A stretch of 64,000 bases of DNA, from contig MEHQ01002400.1 of the NCBI GenBank assembly GCA_008828725.1, forward strand, positions 334,217 to 398,216, in the 5' to 3' direction. A program made the translations under genes and the position numbers. This DNA comes from Saccharina japonica. Its lineage: Eukaryota > Sar > Phaeophyceae > Laminariales > Laminariaceae. Below are positions 17,632-27,424 of this stretch, one piece after another. The notes beneath the pieces are model-generated. The model was given only the letters and a program-made list of their open reading frames with translations. It was not told the DNA's origin and did no database searches. Each line of letters starts with the position of its first letter. The first letter of the stretch is position 1.

Positions 17632-20403
17632 AGAAGAGGAGGAGGAGGAAGATGAGGAAGAAGAAGAGGAGGAGGAGGGGGGAGAAGAGGGAGGGGAGGG
17701 GGGTGTAGAGGAAGAAGGGGCGCAGGGCAGCGAACAGGCGGCGGCGGCGGCGGCGGCAGGGGATGCCGCTGGGAAAAACGACGGGAAAAAGATAGTCAGG
17801 GCACGGTCTGCGTGGATGCTTTTCCTCGCCGACAACCGAGAAAAGGTGAGCATGGGCCTCGCTCTTACTCGTGCGACGAATGGCGTCGGAATCGGACACC
17901 GAATCGGAATCGGATTCAGAATTAGACACGTAATCGGAATTGGAGCCCGTATCGGACACCGAAACGGAGCCGGATTCGGAATCGGAGCCGGAATCGGACA
18001 CCGAATCGGAATCGGAGTCGGGTTGGAGTCGGATAAGTTGAGGAACCTGGAAAATATTGGGTTTCCCCTCTACCTTAGTGGCCTGACTCTTCCCGGGGCT
18101 AACGGGAAGCGTGCTGTATTGCAGCAGTGCAATTTTACCGCTCAGACTTGTCGGGAACTTTTTGTACTGTGCGCGACCTCACTCAAGCAATTGAGAGTTA
18201 TAAGCCCTCTCCTACTGGAAATTGGTTCTACTCTTCATCCAAGTAGTTTGTCCTCTCAAATTTTGCACGGCTTATATTTAAGACGTGTCAAATATCGAAC
18301 GGAGAATCGATTTCCACTTTATGATCTAGATCTTTCACGGCAGATACATTCCTGATCTGTATGATCTGTGTGATCTACGTAGCCCATATGCGGGGTACGA
18401 GCCGTATAGTCTTCGTGATCTGGGACATGTTTCCTGGGTTGGATCGGTACTGTATCTATCTTGCACAGCATATCAGAACGGCAGGTTAGGATGTAGATGC
18501 TCTGTAGATGATCTGGACCCTAATTGATATCTCAGAACGGCAGGGTAGGATCTAGATGATCTGTAGATGATCTGGACCCTGATTGATATCTCAGAACGGA
18601 AGGGTAAGATCTAGATGATCTGTAGATGATCTGGCCCTAATCAATATATCAGAACGGCAGGTTAGGATCAAGATGATCTGTAGATGATCTGGACCCTAAT
18701 AAATATCTCAGAACGGCAGGGTAGGATCTAGATGATCCATAGATGATCTGGACCCTAATCAATATCTCAGAACGGCGGGTTAGGATCTAGATGATCTGTA
18801 GATGATCTGGACCCTAATCAATATCTCAGAACGGCAGGTTAGGATCTAGACGATCTGTAGATGATCTGGACTCTGCTCAACATCTCAGAACGGCAGATTG
18901 GACTCTAGATTTTCTAGACCCTGCACAACATCTAAGAACGGCAGGTTATAATCTACAGATGATCTAGATGATCTATCTGCAGAGTATCGATCTGTAGATG
19001 GAGTATCTGTAGATGGTCTGTACGACGTGTGCGACATTTTGTTAAAAACTGAAGTTAGTGCAGAACACTGCCTCACCCCGAACAATGGAGCCTTGCCCAA
19101 AAGGAGGGTTTCTCTAACCGGTGCCGCGTGTACTGCTGTATCCCACCAAAATAAAAAAAATGCTGTGATACCCGGACCTAATGGAAGCGGTGTGTGTAAG
19201 CGCTATATATGGTGTATTTGTATATGTTTAGCGCCGTGATGAGCGTCACCCGTCAGCACTCACTCCTCTGCCTTTAGAACTCGTTCGGGTGCGACTCCGC
19301 TCCATTTTGGTGTTGTTTGTTTTCTTCTGTTATTTTTTCTTCCGTTGTCTGGGCGGGCGGAGTGGGGGGNCTCCCTCTCCCTCTCCCTCTCCCTCTCCCT
19401 CTCCCTTTGAACATCTCAACAGCTCGTACCTTGGAATAAGAGACACGACCATAAGGTCTACTACATTGCTATTGAGTATGCACTGCTGTGCATTTGTGTA
19501 TTGTCCGAAGGCACATACATTCATCTAAATATATCTCAACATATGTACACATATCTCCCCAATACGTATCTCTTTCAATACCTCTCTCACTAACTCTTCA
19601 AACCTCTAACGATAAGTGTATATATACATATCCCCAATACGTATCTCTCTCAATATATATATACATATCTAAATTTCTTCACACCTCTAAGCCTCCTCTC
19701 TCTCTCTCTCTCTCGGTGCAACCGCATCATCGCCGATTAGCCCGTCAACAAAACACGACTCGCCCTCCCGCTGCTGCTGCTGGTCTACAGGTGTCGTTCA
19801 AGCCAGGGCGGGGGCTTGTGCTGCGGTACATATCGGAAGACGAGGCCGCAGAATTCACCATCCCTCCTTTCCAGGTGCGTGCGACAAAGAAGAGGGGGGG
19901 GGTGTACTCATGCCGTGCATGGCCGTAGTCGCATGACCATAGGTAGACCCTCACATCCCTACAATCCCGGAGACGGAGCACGTTGGGCTTTCACCAACAC
20001 CATGCAGAACATTGCTCGCACCAAGGGTACCGCAAAACGTGAGGTTTTGGGCGAGTCGCGAGGAGGGCGTTGTACTCATCTGTTGCTTACCTTGGCCATT
20101 TGACCATTGATCGGTGGCGGTGCCCCTCGTGACGGGCGTTGCCGCGCATCCCTTTCGAGACGGAGCACCGTTCCTGCTCGTAACAGAGACACCTCCAACT
20201 GTTGGGGCGCTCAATACGTTTTTTTTTTCTCCATGTATTACATAGAAAGTGTTTGCTAATCTTATCCCCTTTCCTGTTTGGGGGTGGGTCTACGGCTGCA
20301 GGTGCGCGAGGTGCACCCGGGGTTGCCGATCGGGCCGATGCAGAAGATTCTGAGCGAGATGTGGAAGGCCCTCTCCGAGGAGGAGACCGCCCGTTACACC
20401 AAG
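12542..20403 (+). CDS. HMG-box protein with long acidic tract (3' end not found)
   Basis: Exons 12542-12737, 17418-17845 and 20302-20403 join in phase (phases 1, 0, 0) to 242 residues. The N-terminus is MAGTEAPPSASEISNALANG with a basic KRRRKSGG patch near residue 50. Exon 2 carries a Gly/Glu-rich stretch, then an almost pure Glu run at about residues 119-153 and an Ala run. The HMG box starts near residue 190 (RARSAWMLFLADNREK) and continues in exon 3 (VREVHPGLPIGPMQKILSEM, then WKALSEEETARYTK). This is helix 1-2 and part of helix 3 of a canonical HMG box, a DNA-bending domain of chromatin proteins. The last part of helix 3 is missing, so at least one more exon is expected. Without splicing at 20404 the frame stops after VRCPRYY. 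Within its second intron lies a DUF971 exon on the same strand. A nuclear chromatin role is inferred from the domain. Confidence 0.75.
13159..13868. mobile_element. TIR element with TAA target duplication
   Basis: Terminal inverted repeats begin GGGCCGTTTTTAACGAC and end GTCGTTAAAAACGGCCC, flanked by TAA on both sides. A 3-bp TAA/TWA duplication is typical of PIF/Harbinger-type elements. The interior is rich in TTGCCAA/TTGGCAA words and encodes no transposase, so the copy is non-autonomous. It lies in the first intron of the HMG gene. Confidence 0.8.
13872..14615. mobile_element. TIR element family B (GGGCATGYCYAAACAGAAACG), copy 1
   Basis: The left end GGGCATGCCCAAACAGAAAC is mirrored by GTTTCTGTTTAGACATGCCC. 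The subterminal regions are CGAAAA repeats. The interior (for example GCCCTCGAGAATGAGGTTGA) is about 90% or more identical to 25854-26608. No transposase frame. The left end is directly adjacent to the TAA-flanked element at 13159. Confidence 0.85.
14620..15795. other. Intronic sequence of the HMG gene with no firm feature
   Basis: Starts with T-rich sequence (14650-14790), then mixed sequence including a TACCTGGTA palindrome (about 15148). 15465-15600 contains words of the palindromic GGTCC-TATTTAC MITE (AAGACCAAATATT, CCTATTCACCATATGGTCCC). I see no coding segment. Confidence 0.35.
15797..16123 (-). mobile_element. 5'-truncated LINE copy
   Basis: The minus strand encodes the LINE C-terminus (GDRWWPQAAKQEGDKIS, then NIWKQRNERPSVGGVSIRSR, then ending QMTKASNK), followed by GAGTACG and a C-run. 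Very close to 49530-49827 of the long copy, which indicates recent mobility. Confidence 0.9.
16191..16379. mobile_element. MITE with GTACAGGACACC / GGTGCCCTGTAC ends
   Basis: The inverted ends GTACAGGACACCT and AGGTGCCCTGTAC enclose a palindromic core with CCAGGCTGATATTTAG and AATCCAGCCTGGACC. A related copy is at 17117-17345. Confidence 0.7.
16371..16474. repeat. Two tandem 52-bp units
   Basis: GTACTGTAATATGAAGCAGA through GAGAGTTGCTCACCGCTTCT is present twice in direct tandem, almost without change. The unit begins at the right end of the MITE at 16191. Confidence 0.8.
16513..16745. repeat. Telomere-like CCCTAA/CCAATCA minisatellite
   Basis: The array begins with TAACCCTAACCCTACCCCTA and then repeats a roughly 30-bp unit CTAGCCCTGACCCTAAGCCA followed by ATCAGACCA. 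It combines a degenerate CCCTAA telomere word with CCAATCA. A single related unit is at 20560-20600, and GGGGTTAGGGTTAGGGG is at 61676-61692. It is interstitial, not a chromosome end. Confidence 0.65.
17117..17345. mobile_element. MITE with GTACAGGACGCC ends, copy 2
   Basis: GTACAGGACGCCTGC at the left and GGTGTTCTGTAC at the right, with GTCCAGGCTGAGATTTAC and AAATCCAGCCTGGACAAG between. An internal G9 run and a second diverged CAGC(C/A)TGGACC unit are present. Confidence 0.6.
18460..19030. repeat. 60-bp satellite of GATCTGTAGATGATCTGG units
   Basis: Eight or so units of about 60 bp: ATCTCAGAACGGCAGGTTAG followed by GATCTAGATGATCTGTAGATG and ATCTGGACCCTAATCA. It shares CAGAACGGCAGGTTAGGATC with the 871-1085 and 53600-54720 repeats. 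It is intronic in the HMG gene. Confidence 0.85.
19371..19407. repeat. CTCCCT microsatellite next to an N
   Basis: CTCCCT repeated about six times immediately after the single N at 19370. The N probably marks a contig join or an unresolved base in the repeat. Confidence 0.8.
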
Positions 20404-22027
20404 GTGCGTTGTCCCCGGTACTACTAGGGCCGGTTGAGTTTGAGTAGTGCCGGCTGCCCCGCCTACAGGGGGCCGCCTTTGGCATTGCCTGCTGGCAGCA
20501 CAGAGATGAAAAGTGTGCAGAAAGAGGACCCTGTTTACGGGGACGAACAGAAACTAACCCTGAGCCCAAGCCTAATCCAATCAGACCAAATCAACCATTG
20601 GTACCTCGTACACAGAAGTGTATATATATGTCAAACCATTTTACTGAAGAAAAAAAAAAGTATAGAGCCGGTTACCGCTACGTATAGAGCCGGTATTGTT
20701 GGCTGGCGCATGCCACTGCGTCTAGGGGGGGGCACTACTACTTTGTAGTAGATATGGGTATTATTTGTTTTGCTCCGGAAGAGGAGGATGCGTGTTTGTA
20801 CCTCTCGGGACCAGGAGCATTTCTGTTGAAAATATTTGTATCGTTCTCGCCCCGCGTGTGCGTATGCGCGCCCCGCGAGTATTTGTACGTGTCTCGTAGG
20901 TAGGTGGGTATTGTATGTCGAGTAGTAGGTATCGCCTGGGCGAGAAGAAAGGCGTAACGTTTAACAGCACCGGTATTGATTTTTTGTACCTCAGGGAGAG
21001 GACGATCTTTTTGTGTACTGTACGAGTGTTATCTTTCTCGCCCCCAGAGGTATGTGCAGCACACAGCCAGTGATATCGCACGCCAGCCATGTGGTACAGC
21101 GTCCATCATCATACACGTCAACCACAAAAAGAAGCTAACCATACCACGCGCCAACCATTGCATTCATCATGTAATACGCCAACCATTGCGTTTGAGCTGT
21201 TCATAGAACAACCGAGGTACATTTTTGTTTTTTGTTTTTGTTTTTGTTGTTGTCGCCACGGCTGGTGGTCAAGTTAGATCATTTTTGTGCGAGGTGGAGA
21301 CCCTTAAGGGCCCGTTTTAACGAAGAAAAAAAAATAATTTGGAAAAAACAAAAATTAAATCCGCTTTTCATTGGTCGGAACCCGCACCACCACCCAAGAT
21401 TATACCCCAAGATCCTAATCTTTGGTGCTGGTGCGTGTGTTGACCAATGAAAAGCGAATTTGAATTTTAGGGCCCGAATTAACGAGTATAAAATAAATNC
21501 TCCCTCCCATGCCCATGTCTGATGTCCTTCGGCCGCCGCAATCCGTCCCGACCCCACGGAACCGAACGGGATCGACTGAAAACAAAACAAACGAAACGAA
21601 ACCGAAAACGAAAACCGAAAACGAAACCAAAACCGAAAACGAAACGAAATGAAAACCGAAAACGAAAACGAAAACGAAAACGAAACCAAAACCAAACCAC
21701 ATCCCGAAACCCAAAACCGAACAAAAACCAACACAAAATACCTCAAAACACGAAACACAAACACCACAAAACACGAAACACAACACAACACAACACAAAA
21801 CACAACACAACACAACACAACACACAAACAAAACAAAAAACAAAACGAAAAACAAGTTGCGGATACGCGACCCGGCGACTGGTTTGCCGTTGGCGGGGGA
21901 GCAGAGTGCCGCAGTTCCGGAAGACGTGGAGCCCGTGAGCGTCAGCATCAGAGGCAACTACGCCGTGTCCATCTCCTGGAGCGACGGCCACCGGGGGGCT
22001 ATCTACAGCTACCGCGTGCTGCGAAAG
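19791..22027 (+). CDS. DUF971 (gamma-butyrobetaine-hydroxylase-like N-terminal) domain, two exons, partial
   Basis: Exons 19791-19874 and 21857-22027 join in phase 0. The product includes GRGLVLRYISEDEAAEFTIP, then LRIRDPATG, then DVEPVSVSIRGNYAVSISWS followed by DGHRGAIYSYRVLRK. The order LxVxxxD(E)xxxFxxPxxxLRxxxP, then a GNYA motif, then W-S-DGH-x-x-IYSY is that of the DUF971/GBBH-like_N family. That domain is found alone, at the N-terminus of carnitine-pathway hydroxylases, and at the C-terminus of the plastid Fe-S scaffold HCF101. Flanking exons were not found, so which of these it belongs to is open. The first exon lies inside an intron of the HMG gene and an HMG exon (20302-20403) lies inside this gene's intron. 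The acceptor of the second exon is AAG after a CGAAAC-rich intron end. Both exons end in GT donors (GTGCGT and GTAGCG). Confidence 0.7.
19894..20056 (-). mobile_element. Poly-C-tailed SINE, 5'-truncated
   Basis: GGTGTACTCATGCCGTGCAT, CCTCACATCCCTACAATCCC, CACGTTGGGCTTTCACCAAC and GTGAGGTTTTGGGCGAGTCG on the plus strand. It begins 20 bp after the first DUF971 exon, and the C-tail (G-run) abuts the donor region. Confidence 0.8.
20068..20283 (-). mobile_element. 5'-truncated LINE copy
   Basis: The minus strand encodes GDKISKHFLCNTW and the terminal QxTKASN-like tail with a small internal insertion (CGGTGGCGGTGCCCCTCGTG). It ends 18 bp before the third HMG exon. Confidence 0.8.
20404..20760. other. 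Mosaic of MITE and telomere-like fragments
   Basis: Contains a fragment of the TAGTGCCGG MITE (20425-20460), one CCAATCAGACCAAATCA telomere-like unit (20575-20595) and the right end of another TAGTGCCGG-type element (20660-20750). No coding signal after the GTGCGT donor at 20404. Confidence 0.5.
21303..21490. mobile_element. Palindromic MITE (GGGCCCG.TTAACGA)
   Basis: AATCCGCTTTTCATTGGTC at 21359-21377 is inverted as GACCAATGAAAAGCG at 21444-21458, around a central GGTGCTGGTG/CACCACCACCC pair. The outer GGGCCCGTTTTAACGA and GGGCCCGAATTAACGA mark the ends. Confidence 0.65.
21575..21855. repeat. AACGAAAAC / ACACAACACAA simple repeat
   Basis: Plus-strand runs of (ACCGAAA)n, (CGAAAA)n and (CACAA)n directly before the second DUF971 exon. 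The AAG at 21854-21856 serves as acceptor. Long open frames through it are low-complexity artefacts. Confidence 0.8.
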
Positions 22028-22398
22028 GTAGCGGAAGAGGCGTTGCTTGCGGGAGGGGGGGCGGGGGGTTAGGAATTCCCCCCCCAGGAAATTAATTGCC
22101 CATACGAGGAGTTTTGCCCCAGCAGGATGTTTTACAGGATTTTTTCCCCCAGATTATTATTTTGAGGATTTTTGCCCACGGGAATTTTCAAAAGAATTTA
22201 CCCCAACGAGTTTTTCGAAGAGATGGTTTTAAAGGAGTTCCCCCCCCCCAGGAATTTTAAAAGAATGGTCAAAGGGGTTTCCCAGGAATGTTGTGCCCCA
22301 GCCCTAGAGCGGGGAGGGAGAAGGGGAAGGGGGTATTTGGTTGGGTTGTTTTGCGAGAGGACGAGGAGCATTGGCAACGAGCGTTAGAGAGAAGAGGA
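22028..22398. other. Intronic or intergenic low-complexity sequence
   Basis: After the GTAGCG donor the sequence contains repeated GGAATTTTCAAAAGAATT/CCCCAGGA words, likely a decayed short repeat. No coding signal. Confidence 0.35.
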
Positions 22399-22503
22399 GG
22401 GGAGGGTGTACTCATGGCGTGCATGGCCGTAGTCGTATGGCCTTAGACCCTAGTATCCCTGCAATGCCGGGACGGAGCACGTTGGGTTTTCACCAACCAG
22501 GCA
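22399..22503 (-). mobile_element. Poly-C-tailed SINE, 5'-truncated
   Basis: GGGTGTACTCATGGCGTGCA, then GACCCTAGTATCCCTGCAAT, then TCACCAACCAGGCAG on the plus strand. Confidence 0.8.
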
Positions 22504-22559
22504 GAGAGGAGGGGGAGGGGGGAGGGGGGCAGGGATGGGGAGGGTGGAGAGCGGGCGAG

Positions 22560-23178
22560 GCGTTGCTTTATCTTCGGTGACTCGTCAATCAGTCAAGTTT
22601 AATGCCGGAAGGGGTGTCGTGCTCGTGACGCTTTTCGGGGAAAGGCCTCGGGGGGAACTCATTCCCCTCTCTTAAGCTGTTTTTTTTTTTCTGCTTTTGT
22701 GCCGATCTCGTATTTTGCGCTGGAGCTGTCATCTATACGGGTTTAACAACTCTTACCCTTGTTCTTTCCCTTTTCTGGACCTGATGAGCAAAAAGGGAAC
22801 CAAAACGATAACGAGTATATACCTGCTTGGTACCTCAAATCGTTTGACGGCTGCGTGACCCCGGTTCTGCGGTTCACTGGGGATGCTTAGGTGGTTTTGT
22901 ACGATCAATATTACTGGACACTGCGTACACTGCAAGGGGCCGTTTTAAAAAGCCGCCTCGCAGCGTGGTGGCACTCGTACTTAAACCCGTGTATACACCT
23001 AAAGGACTGCAGTCCCGTGGTGGGGAAAAAACTCTTGAAATTAGAATCAGATTTAGGGTAAAAAAAACAGTGCAGTACTAAAAGAGTTCGTAGTGCACGT
23101 AAACCGCCCCCCCCCCCCTGTAAACTATTGGTATTTCTGGTGTACTGTACAGTAGCAGCGGGGGGTGCCGGTTTTTAT
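22560..23178. other. Non-coding stretch, nothing recognised
   Basis: Mixed sequence with T-runs, a CCGTTTTAAAA word at 22940 and a C12 run at 23107. No splice-bounded open frame with coding character. Confidence 0.35.
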
Positions 23179-23179
23179 T

Positions 23180-23290
23180 TATTACGGTGGACCATAGTAA
23201 ATAGGACCTATGGTAAACACAAAAAACTGTATATTTACCCATTTTTACTACCAATATTTGGTCCTATTTACTATTATCCTCCGTAGTAGG
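23180..23290. mobile_element. Palindromic TATTACGG-GGACCATAGTAAATAGGACC MITE
   Basis: The left end ATTACGGTGGACCATAGTAA is mirrored by TTACTATTATCCTCCGTAGT, with TATATTTACCCATTTTTACTA in the middle. This is the same family as 28266, 55388, 59093 and 60967. Confidence 0.8.
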
Positions 23291-23511
23291 AGATATATAC
23301 GCATATCATACCGTATGTACGTAAATATCGCTTTTAATATAAGCACTGGTTTTAATATAGGCCCATTGGCTCATACAATACGTAGCCATTCCGGTTTCGA
23401 GACAGGTTCCCGGGCTCACAACTCTTGCACCGTTGCGAAACTTGACCCTACGTTAGTTCCAAAGAGTCGAACAAAAAAAAACGTGGGTGCGCTTGTTTGG
23501 CTGAAACGATT

Positions 23512-23590
23512 CCTTAACCCATTCAGAACTGAAAAACTTATCCCACACTAATTCCAAGTGGTTTGTCCCCAAAAAGCTCTTTAACCCAAG
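23512..23590 (+). mobile_element. TTAACCCATTCAGAAC MITE
   Basis: TTAACCCATTCAGAACTGAA, then CCCACACTAATTCCAAGTGG, then TTTGTCCCCAAAAAG. The right end is truncated. Confidence 0.7.
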
Positions 23591-23596
23591 ATCGTC

Positions 23597-23905
23597 GGCG
23601 TTGCATTTTTTTTTAAATTATTCTCAGGCCATGGGATGGTTCATCGGATATCAACTTTTATTTTTCTCCAAAATCAGTGTGCAGGCTACTGCAGGTATAG
23701 AGTTCCTATACTATAATCAAGTGACTCCCATCCCTCATAAAATACGTCGGTGTTGCAGTGTTTTTCTTTTATTTTTCTTAGGTCATGGGATGGTTCATCG
23801 GATATCAATTTTTATTTCCCTCCAAAATCAGTGTGCAGGCTACTGCAGGTATAGAGCTCCTATACTATAATCAAGTGACTACCATCCCTCATAAAATACG
23901 TGTGG
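23597..23905. repeat. Two tandem 155-bp units
   Basis: Each unit has CGTCGG.GTTGCA, a T-run, CATGGGATGGTTCATCGGAT, then AATCAGTGTGCAGGCTACTG and CCTATACTATAATCAAGTGA. The CGTGGGATGGTTCATCGG word recurs at 34918-34936 beside a TTAACCC MITE, and TATAATCAAGTG at 3812 and 3940, which suggests a longer dispersed element. Confidence 0.8.
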
Positions 23906-24377
23906 CACCTGCATGCAGGCTACCGTAGCATGCGTCTAAGAACTGCTGTATTCTCCGGTCCTTGGACCGGAGACTCAGAAAGCGTAATCCTAAAAGTGAT
24001 GCCCGATTTTCAAGATAGTAGTCGTAACATGTACAGAAAGCACATTTATGAGTATAAGTCGAGGTGTTTTGTACCCCACGACGGGGAGTGTACAGCAGTA
24101 GTCCTGAAGTCTAAACAGGCATGACACACGAACGAGCAATGCCTTTTAGGGGTGGTGGCTTATTATTATCTGAGCTCCTCGCGTTACGATATCGCTCAAA
24201 ACATCACCCGAACGCACATGACCTCGAAGAACCCACTACGCGTACATCATTTCTATACGCTACCACACTAGACTACACACGGACGGGTGGTCGGAATCCC
24301 CCCCCCTCCCCCCTCCGTTGCATAATGTGGGCGTAAAAAATAATAGCACACCATTAAGCGCGGGGTTTGCTACACAT

Positions 24378-24642
24378 AGGGCCATTCTTATCGGAGCCAT
24401 GAATAATTTAAACAAATTCCAAAAAAAAACAAGTCGCGCAATTTTCTGTATTTCCGTTTTTTTCCCATTTTTTCCATTTTTTTCTTCCATTTATTGGAAC
24501 GCGAAGCCTTCCAAACATTTTGCCCTGTGAAGAATTTCCAAAAAATGGAAATGTTTCCTTTTTTTCCTCTTTTTCCTCTTTTTTTTGGGGAAAAAATATT
24601 GAAAATTATGGGGGGGAAAAATTGCTCGATAAGAATGGCCCT
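24378..24642. mobile_element. MITE with AGGGCCATTCTTATCG perfect inverted ends
   Basis: The 16-bp terminal repeats AGGGCCATTCTTATCG and CGATAAGAATGGCCCT are perfect. The subterminal regions are TTTTTTCC/GGAAAAAA-rich and partly complementary. No coding content. Confidence 0.85.
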
Positions 24643-24649
24643 GAGCAAA

Positions 24650-25853
24650 ATGTCTCCACCGGGGTTTCTTTACGGCTACATGATGTGGTATTATTATTGG
24701 GTGCTGCTATCGTCCTCGTGTTGTATCGCCGTACACTCCCGCCATGCCCTCCATGATGACCAGTTTGTTGCTAACAAATCCTTCAGGCGAGCACATCTCG
24801 CTCCGCCACTACGAAACGTCGCCCGCCCGTCCCCCCGATATATGCGTGCGTACACGTCCACTTGAGAGCGTCATCATCGTGCACCTCGCCTCCACAACGA
24901 ACCGCCGCGTCCGTCTCCCCTTTTTTAGGACACAACAGCCCAACCTACTTGCTGTGCTTGATGTACGAAGAAGGCGTATTACTTTCAGCTCGGGAATGTT
25001 CATTGTAAAAATTGCACACATTTTTGTCAGTTTTTTCTCGTAAGAAGAGTATCGGAAAATTCAAAGAAACATCTCCTGAAATAAGTATATATATATACTT
25101 GTACACCGGTTTTTAGTAAGAACCTTCTCGGAGAATTCGATAAGCCCTTTAAATATTTTCATCAGAAAATTCTCGGGGCAAAAAAACTGTATTTTCGAAA
25201 AAAAATGTAGTAATGGTGGAATTAAATTATCAAGAAAGGTTCCCACAAACTTGCACGGGCGTTCTTCCTGGCGGGCTTGGAAGGCCCTATGATACACTAT
25301 ATATCCCAGGAAGCAAAACGTATGGCGTCCACCGATGGTACGTATGTATGCACCACTCTGTCCGGGAATGTAAGGACCGCTTGAGATACTATTAATAGTA
25401 ACACCTATATATATACCAGGTACTCGTGAACGGTACCCGTACATTTCCTGATTCAACACACACCAGTGGTGATTCAGTTGTTGCAGTAGTCCCAGAAGTG
25501 GATGAGAGGCCATAGCTCATCAAAAACGGTAATGTAATGCCAATTGTTAAATGTTCAGTTTCGTTTCGTTCGATGGAATCGCGTGCATACCTCATAGTGT
25601 ACCTATTTTTCAAAGCCCTCCACCTACACCAGCCCTCCCTCAGGAAGTTCAAGAGGCAGCCCTCCATTCAAAAAAAAAAAAAAAACGTGAATTGCGGGTG
25701 CTTAATCCCCAGTAGAGCACGCCAACAACACACTACAAAACCACCCCGCACCTCTTGCATCCCGACCCCAGTCAGTCGCCAACACGACAAACGCTCGTAC
25801 CACATCTTCTGCATATGCCCGCCCGCGCAGCTCCTCTCCGCGCCTACATACAT
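24650..25853. other. Non-coding stretch, nothing recognised
   Basis: Mixed sequence with a TACCAGGTA palindrome at about 25417 and an A-run at 25671-25685. Open frames here lack splice context or domain similarity. I cannot assign it. Confidence 0.35.
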
Positions 25854-26608
25854 GAGGGTATCGAAAATCGAAATCAAAAATCGAAATGAAAATAAACGAG
25901 GCGCTGATTGGTCCCTCGCTTACACATGTTCCCCTTCGTTTTTTAGGTTCCGAGAAAATGAACGAATTTACAACCCATTGCCGAAATCAAAAAGTTGACA
26001 GCTGAAAAACGAAAAGCAAATCGAAAGCACGAGCAGCAACAATTCAGCGTGTTCTACTGGTCAGCGCAGCCACGTCAAAATATCATATCAGGACTGCCGC
26101 ACGCAGCACGCAACCCACAGCTAGCACGCCAACACAGCCGCACAGATCCCCCGTAAATAGCCAGCAGGCCAACCACAACACCAGCCCAGACGCTCTAGGG
26201 CCTTTGTTTGCCGGCGTTCGAGCCAAAGCGAAGAGAAATTGAGTAGAGTTCAGCATCATGCCCTCGAGAATGAGGTTGAATGTTCGTTCTCAGTATAATT
26301 TGAATTTTGATCCCGGGGCGTCAAAGTTGGACACGCGACCACCTCCATGGGAGGCCCAACGACCTCCCGGTATCGAATTGTCGTCGCTTCTCCCTGCTCC
26401 TCTGGTGGGCCTGTGGTGCCGAGCGCTAGATTGTCGGCATGTGTACATAGTTGTGAACAGCCCATGGCTTGTGCTCTCAGTTGTTTTTCGCCTGGATCTT
26501 GCTGTTTCCCAATTCGTTTCTGTTTGGACACGTCGGCTAAAATGATACCGAAAACGAAACGATTTCGATTTTCGATTTCGATTTTCGTTTCTGTTTGGAC
26601 ACACCCTA
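25854..26608. mobile_element. TIR element family B, copy 2
   Basis: Same body as 13872-14615 (GACAGCTGAAAAACGAAAAG, GCCCTCGAGAATGAGGTTGA, TGATACCGAAAACGAAACGA). The terminal repeats have drifted from CGAAAA to CGAAAATCGAAAT units while staying complementary to each other, suggesting the ends were homogenised together. Confidence 0.85.
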
Positions 26609-26689
26609 ACACTACCAGAGGCGCTACCGCTCACCCTGGCAAGCTTGAGGACCGCCACCTTATGGTATGGCACCCGCTTGGCAGTTACG

Positions 26690-26997
26690 TATTTTACTAC
26701 GTATACTGTACCCATTGCTGTCTCTGGAAGTGGCCACACCAGAAAATCGATTCAATTCAGTGGAGGCTGTCGTCCATATGCGAGGGGTTCCGCCTCACAA
26801 GCGGTTCTCAGTAGGATGCAGCTCACCCTTCGTGCGACTCGCCCAACACCTCACGTTTCGCTTCGTGCCTGGAGCAAGCAACGCCTGCCTGGTCGGTGAA
26901 AACCCGACATGCTCTATCCCGGCATTGTATGGATGCGAGGGTCTATGGGCATACGACTACGGCCATGCATGGCATGAGTACACCCCCCCCCCCCCCA
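26690..26997 (+). mobile_element. Poly-C-tailed SINE, full length
   Basis: Starts about CCCATTGCTGTCTCTGGAAG, then GGATGCAGCTCACCCTTCGT, then TGTATGGATGCGAGGGTCTA and GGCATGAGTACA with C14. It is followed, after an A9 run, by a LINE 3' tail. Confidence 0.85.
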
Positions 26998-27009
26998 AAA
27001 AAAAAAATG

Positions 27010-27117
27010 TTGGGGTTGTCTCTATCGGGAGTAGGAAAGGTGCTCCGTCTCGAAAGGGATGCGTGGTCAAGGATCAAATTACTTAGTAAGGCAAGCAACA
27101 AATGAGTACGCCCCCCT
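27010..27117 (+). mobile_element. LINE 3'-end fragment with poly-C tail
   Basis: TTGGGGTTGTCTCTATCGGG, CTCGAAAGGGATGCGTGGTC and AACAAATGAGTACGC with a C-run. It directly follows the SINE tail and is directly followed by another SINE fragment. Confidence 0.85.
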
Positions 27118-27250
27118 CCCTGGTGCAAGCAATGTCTGCCTGGTCGGTGAAAACCCGACATGCTCCGTCCCGGCATTGTAGGGATGCGAAGGTCTATGGT
27201 CATACGACTACGGCCATGCATGAAAATGAAGTACNCCNCCCCCCCCCCCC
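27118..27250 (+). mobile_element. Poly-C-tailed SINE, 5'-truncated
   Basis: TGGTGCAAGCAATGTCTGCC, then GGGATGCGAAGGTCTATGGT, then ATGAAAATGAAGTACNCC with a C-run containing two Ns (27235 and 27238). Confidence 0.85.
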
Positions 27251-27324
27251 TACCCCCCCCTCCCTCGTGCCATGCCCACCGAGACCTTTTTAACAACTTT
27301 TTTTTATTTTTTGTTGCCGCTCAG

Positions 27325-27420
27325 GTGGAGGTGGAGGATGAAACCGTCAAGATGGAGGATCTCTGCGCCGTAAAGGGAGAAAATACTCTTCGCCGGATTG
27401 GCGCTGGACCCTTCTGGGAG
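27325..27420 (+). CDS. Orphan 32-codon exon, gene unknown
   Basis: Bounded by CTCAG at 27320-27324 and a GTGGGT donor at 27421, phase 0 at both ends, giving VEVEDETVKMEDLCAVKGEN then TLRRIGAGPFWE. The codon composition and clean splice sites suggest a real exon. By phase it could follow either the HMG exon ending at 20403 or the DUF971 exon ending at 22027. It cannot precede the histone-fold exon at 28760, which needs two upstream bases. I recognise no domain. Confidence 0.45.
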
Positions 27421-27424
27421 GTGG

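Noticed and set aside
17257..17853. Minus-strand poly-Ser and poly-Leu frames
   Set aside because: Antisense to the Glu-rich exon of the HMG gene.
21522..21938. Lys/Asn-rich plus frames of about 140 residues
   Set aside because: Low-complexity CGAAAAC/ACACAA sequence of an intron. The real exon begins at 21857 in a different frame.
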